Below, piece after piece: positions 61,366 to 64,000 of a DNA stretch of 64,000 nt. Position 1 is the first letter of the stretch. Each line of letters opens with the position of its first letter. Under the pieces are notes generated by a model that made no database searches, was not told the origin of the DNA, and saw nothing but the letters and a program-made list of their open reading frames with translations. Origin of the DNA: Effrenium voratum (Eukaryota > Sar > Dinophyceae > Suessiales > Symbiodiniaceae); assembly GCA_963377175.1 (NCBI GenBank), contig CAUJNA010002735.1, forward strand, positions 413,501 through 477,500, given 5' to 3'. The position numbers were made by a program, and so were the translations under genes.

Positions 61366-61458
61366 GCTCGGGACACCCAGTTCCTGCTCCAGATCGCGAA
61401 GGGTGTGGAGACGGTGCCCGCCCTTTGGCGTCCTTTCGCGGAACTGGGGGTTCCCGAG
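61366..61458 (+). CDS. candidate tail exon, RD module 5
   Basis: TAG|G acceptor. Encodes ARDTQFLLQIAKGVETVPAL and continues to GVPE before a GC donor at 61459, phase 0. A GC donor at 61420 would end it earlier, also in phase 0. Only the first five codons clearly match the other modules. Confidence 0.42.
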
Positions 61459-61882
61459 GCGTTTGACTGGTTGTTCCTTCTAGGAGCTGATTTCCCGTTG
61501 AATTCATAGCGGGGTGTTGGCAGTTCTCTGAACGGGGGATCCGGAAAGAATGGGGATGTTATCCCGAAGCTTCTTGGTGTCGGAAAAACTAGGCTACAAT
61601 CCTTTTATGACCCCTAAAAAGGCGTATGTCCTAGAGGCAAACCCTGACATGGTTCCAAGTAGGTCCAACTTGGGATGACGATGTAAAGGGAGCCCACAGC
61701 TCTGCTTAGAGGAGACTTCCCTTGAGAGTTAACTGCGGAAACACAAGTTCCCTGGCTTTCCCCCAGGGACACTAGAGGTTCGATGCCGGAAGCCATGGAC
61801 ACTTAACAAAATGGGTGTGGCGGGGGCACTAGTTGTGGGTGAAGCACGTGGGGAAACCACCAACTGCGCAAGGGGATGTGGA

Positions 61883-61985
61883 TGTGGGTCAAAACCAACG
61901 GGATCCCATTTTGGGGTAGGTGAATTCACCCATGTTCGTCGGGATTTTAGTGGTTGGATTGGGATGAATTCACTGACCCATGGCC
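61883..61985 (+). mobile_element. small terminal-inverted-repeat element, copy 3
   Basis: Starts TGTGGGTCAAAACCAACGGG, ends TGACCCATGGCC. Its last bases lie about 40 nt before the candidate terminal exon. Confidence 0.7.
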
Positions 61986-62023
61986 ATGTCTTGAAACTCG
62001 AAGCCATGGCGCCTGGCTAGGAG

Positions 62024-62077
62024 GTGAAGGCCGCCCTCTCCCCCGGAAGCGCGGCTCTGGCAGAGGCCGGGGACTAG
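62024..62077 (+). CDS. candidate terminal tail exon with stop
   Basis: GAG|G acceptor, phase 0, encoding VKAALSPGSAALAEAGD and a TAG at 62075-62077. If the GC at 62066 is used as donor the gene continues beyond. High G+C and alanine richness match the other tail exons. Confidence 0.35.
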   Translation: MKAALSPGSAALAEAGD

Positions 62078-62874
62078 CAAAAGCCTCTGGCGCGTGGCGT
62101 TTTGTTTTCTTATTTTTTTTGGCGGCGACGTGTGGCGGTATCTGTAAAATCTGCCAGGAAAAAATCTCGGTGATTTCTGTTTTCCCAATGGAAGTCCACG
62201 GGTCGGGGAGGCGGCCTCCAGTTGGTTTCACCGAAGCACTGCCATGCACGTTGCGATCAGCAGCAACGTGTTTCGCTTTTTCCCAAGAGAAATATGGGAA
62301 GCCAGACAGAAATGTTGTTATTGTGTTCTGTTGTCTTTTTCCAGACCCTGTTTCCAGACCCTGTTTCAACACACGTCGGCCAGGTTGAGATTCATGCACC
62401 TGTTGGGAAACCCTGCAAAAAAGGACGCAAGACACAGGGTTGGGTAACTAAGCCGTGCGATTCCCACCGGCTTAGTTATAGTTCCCCCCGGCTTGGCAGA
62501 CGTTTCAGTGATTCAGGCGCAAGAAGGCAACACCTATTTGGTGACTTAATCAAGTTTATTAATAGGGGGTGCCAAAACTGTGGTTGATTTACATGGGGGC
62601 AACAGTATGCTACATTTGGAAGGGTCATCGGGGTTCTAGTGGACATCAATTTACCCCATGCCCTCATGAGAATGTGTCAAACCCAGCTCGATTCGCATCA
62701 AACATGCCCCTCGCCCATGAAGGTTCGTTTTGCTGATATTTTCTCTTTTTGCGGGCGAATGATCACTACAGGAAGCCTTTGGGCCCAGGACGGTGTTGCA
62801 TGGGTAAAATAGGCAACCTTCAAACAACGCTCACATGACCTATGGCTGTGGCTGGGTGCTTTTTCAGTCGAGGC

Positions 62875-62922
62875 GGAGGGTCTTCGTAGCACTGGAGATC
62901 GGGATAGTCCCCGCGCCTTGGC
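62875..62922 (+). other. GC-rich exon-like island
   Basis: GAG|G followed by an open phase 0 frame (AEGLRSTGDRDSPRAL) and a GC donor at 62923. This is the same signature as the CBF5 exons, but no homology supports it. Confidence 0.2.
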
Positions 62923-64000
62923 AGGAAGATGCTGCATGGGTATTTGTCAATAGTTGGACCAAAACAAAACTGGACTCTTCGTCCACCTTAATTTATATTT
63001 CCGGGTAGAGATAGGAACAAACATGTTCATAAATTGAGCTTCGGTATGTCAGAGACATTTGGTCCAAGAAAATTGGTATTTCCCGAAAGGGTACCCTCAA
63101 GAAAGAGCGCACACACACACACACACACTGAGGAAGAAGTCATCCAGTGCTTCCAAGCAAGCCATTATAGAAAGCAACCCGGAAGCTTCGGGTGATGAAA
63201 CCAAAGAGCGATTGTCTGTGAAATAAACAAGAAGGGGACGTGTTTGTTTAAGCAAGGTATACATATACAAAGTACACACATAATATATATATATATATAT
63301 GTATATAATTATTATTATTATTATTATTATGCAGCATATACGTGCCTGTGCGTATACCGTAAAATCCAGATCCCTAGTCCAACAGCCAGAGTATTACTCG
63401 CTGATGTATGCTGCCGCAGCAGCGAAGACCTTTAGAGCCTGGCCAAAGGGACTATTCGTTTTTTCAATGTAAGTTCTCACTACCTCAAGGGGCCCCCAGA
63501 TCTTCCACGTGCCCCTCAACATGGGGAGCAGTTGAATGTGGGTGTGTTGTGTTCAGGTTACTTTTTGCACATTTTTGGAGCAGTCTTAGGATATATTTCC
63601 CGTGAAAAATCGGTACCCAAAATGGCTTGCCCTGGTAAAAGGAATGGACCAGAACCTGCGGTCTGGTTAAGTTTGATCCATGCCATGTTGGGGCTTCACG
63701 GGCTTCCAATTCGTGAAATTGAAGTTCCCCTGGCACTTGAAGCTGGCCTTTGAACGGACAGGCTTTGAACCCGATTCCCTTTTCGGCTGGCAAAAGAATG
63801 TAACACGCCCTCAAGGCGAGGTGCCCTACTTTAGGACCCCCCGCTTAAAGCTTTCTCTTCCAAATCTGGGGAGAAGACAAGTTGACACATTTTTGCTTTC
63901 TCTGGCTGGCTTGCAACAAGCCCCGGCGAAAGTCTGCCTTTCCGCGTGCCTCACTTGACGTGAGGTGCGGACAAAGACGAGGAAGTCTATGAAATCGCAG

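Larger units (their letters stand above)
61459..64000. other. 3' end of window
   Basis: Holds MITE copy 3, the candidate terminal exon, a CA tract (63108-63127), an (AT)n tract (63282-63300) and a (TTA)n tract (63307-63330). The last 36 bases are an open basic frame after GAG|G, which might be another exon running to the window edge; this cannot be judged. Confidence 0.5.

Noticed and set aside
63617..63627. 11-nt match to the spliced leader on the minus strand
   Set aside because: Too short to separate from chance in 64 kb, with no match outside the 11 nt.

Overview
The window looks like nuclear DNA of a dinoflagellate. Coding sequence is sparse and is cut into exons of 14-108 nt. Introns of roughly 0.2-6.6 kb are filled with microsatellites and dispersed repeats. 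Splice donors are mostly GC (also GT and one GA), and every acceptor I can place reads AG|G. That pattern is a known dinoflagellate feature. The species cannot be told from the sequence; a Symbiodiniaceae-like genome is possible but not shown.

The central feature is one plus-strand gene for dyskerin/Cbf5, the catalytic pseudouridine synthase of H/ACA snoRNPs. I rebuilt it by eye from family motifs: 24 core exons from 9761 to 46500, 1281 nt or 427 codons. Codon phase is kept across all 23 junctions and no block of the conserved protein is missing. It runs through the N-terminal basic start, the dyskerin-like domain, the TruB catalytic domain (GHSGTLDPK in exon 6, catalytic Asp near residue 103; [12 protein letters not shown] in exon 14), the PUA domain (exons 17-22) and a Lys-rich tail (exon 24). 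A further set of phase 0-0 exon candidates from 51.7 to 62.1 kb may encode an extended C-terminal tail. Five of these are related exons beginning [AV]RD. The 3' end is not settled and may lie outside the window.

Upstream, at 2467-3948, is an intronless 493-residue NYN (PIN-like) domain protein on the same strand. It contrasts sharply with its intron-rich neighbour. The rest of 1-9.6 kb has no recognised gene, but holds a diverged pair of segments (0.48-0.91 and 6.99-7.49 kb).

Notable non-coding content: a 3.5-kb purine-rich higher-order repeat inside the largest intron (16.9-20.5 kb), with an inverted partial copy at 58.6-59.5 kb; long T/G-rich simple repeats in introns at 30.3-31.2 and 36.5-37.9 kb; a small three-copy element with terminal inverted repeats; pairs of introns that share sequence close to their 5' ends; and a possible relic of the dinoflagellate spliced leader at 54860 followed by a 51-codon open frame. 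No rRNA, tRNA, CRISPR array or bacterial-type operon was seen.
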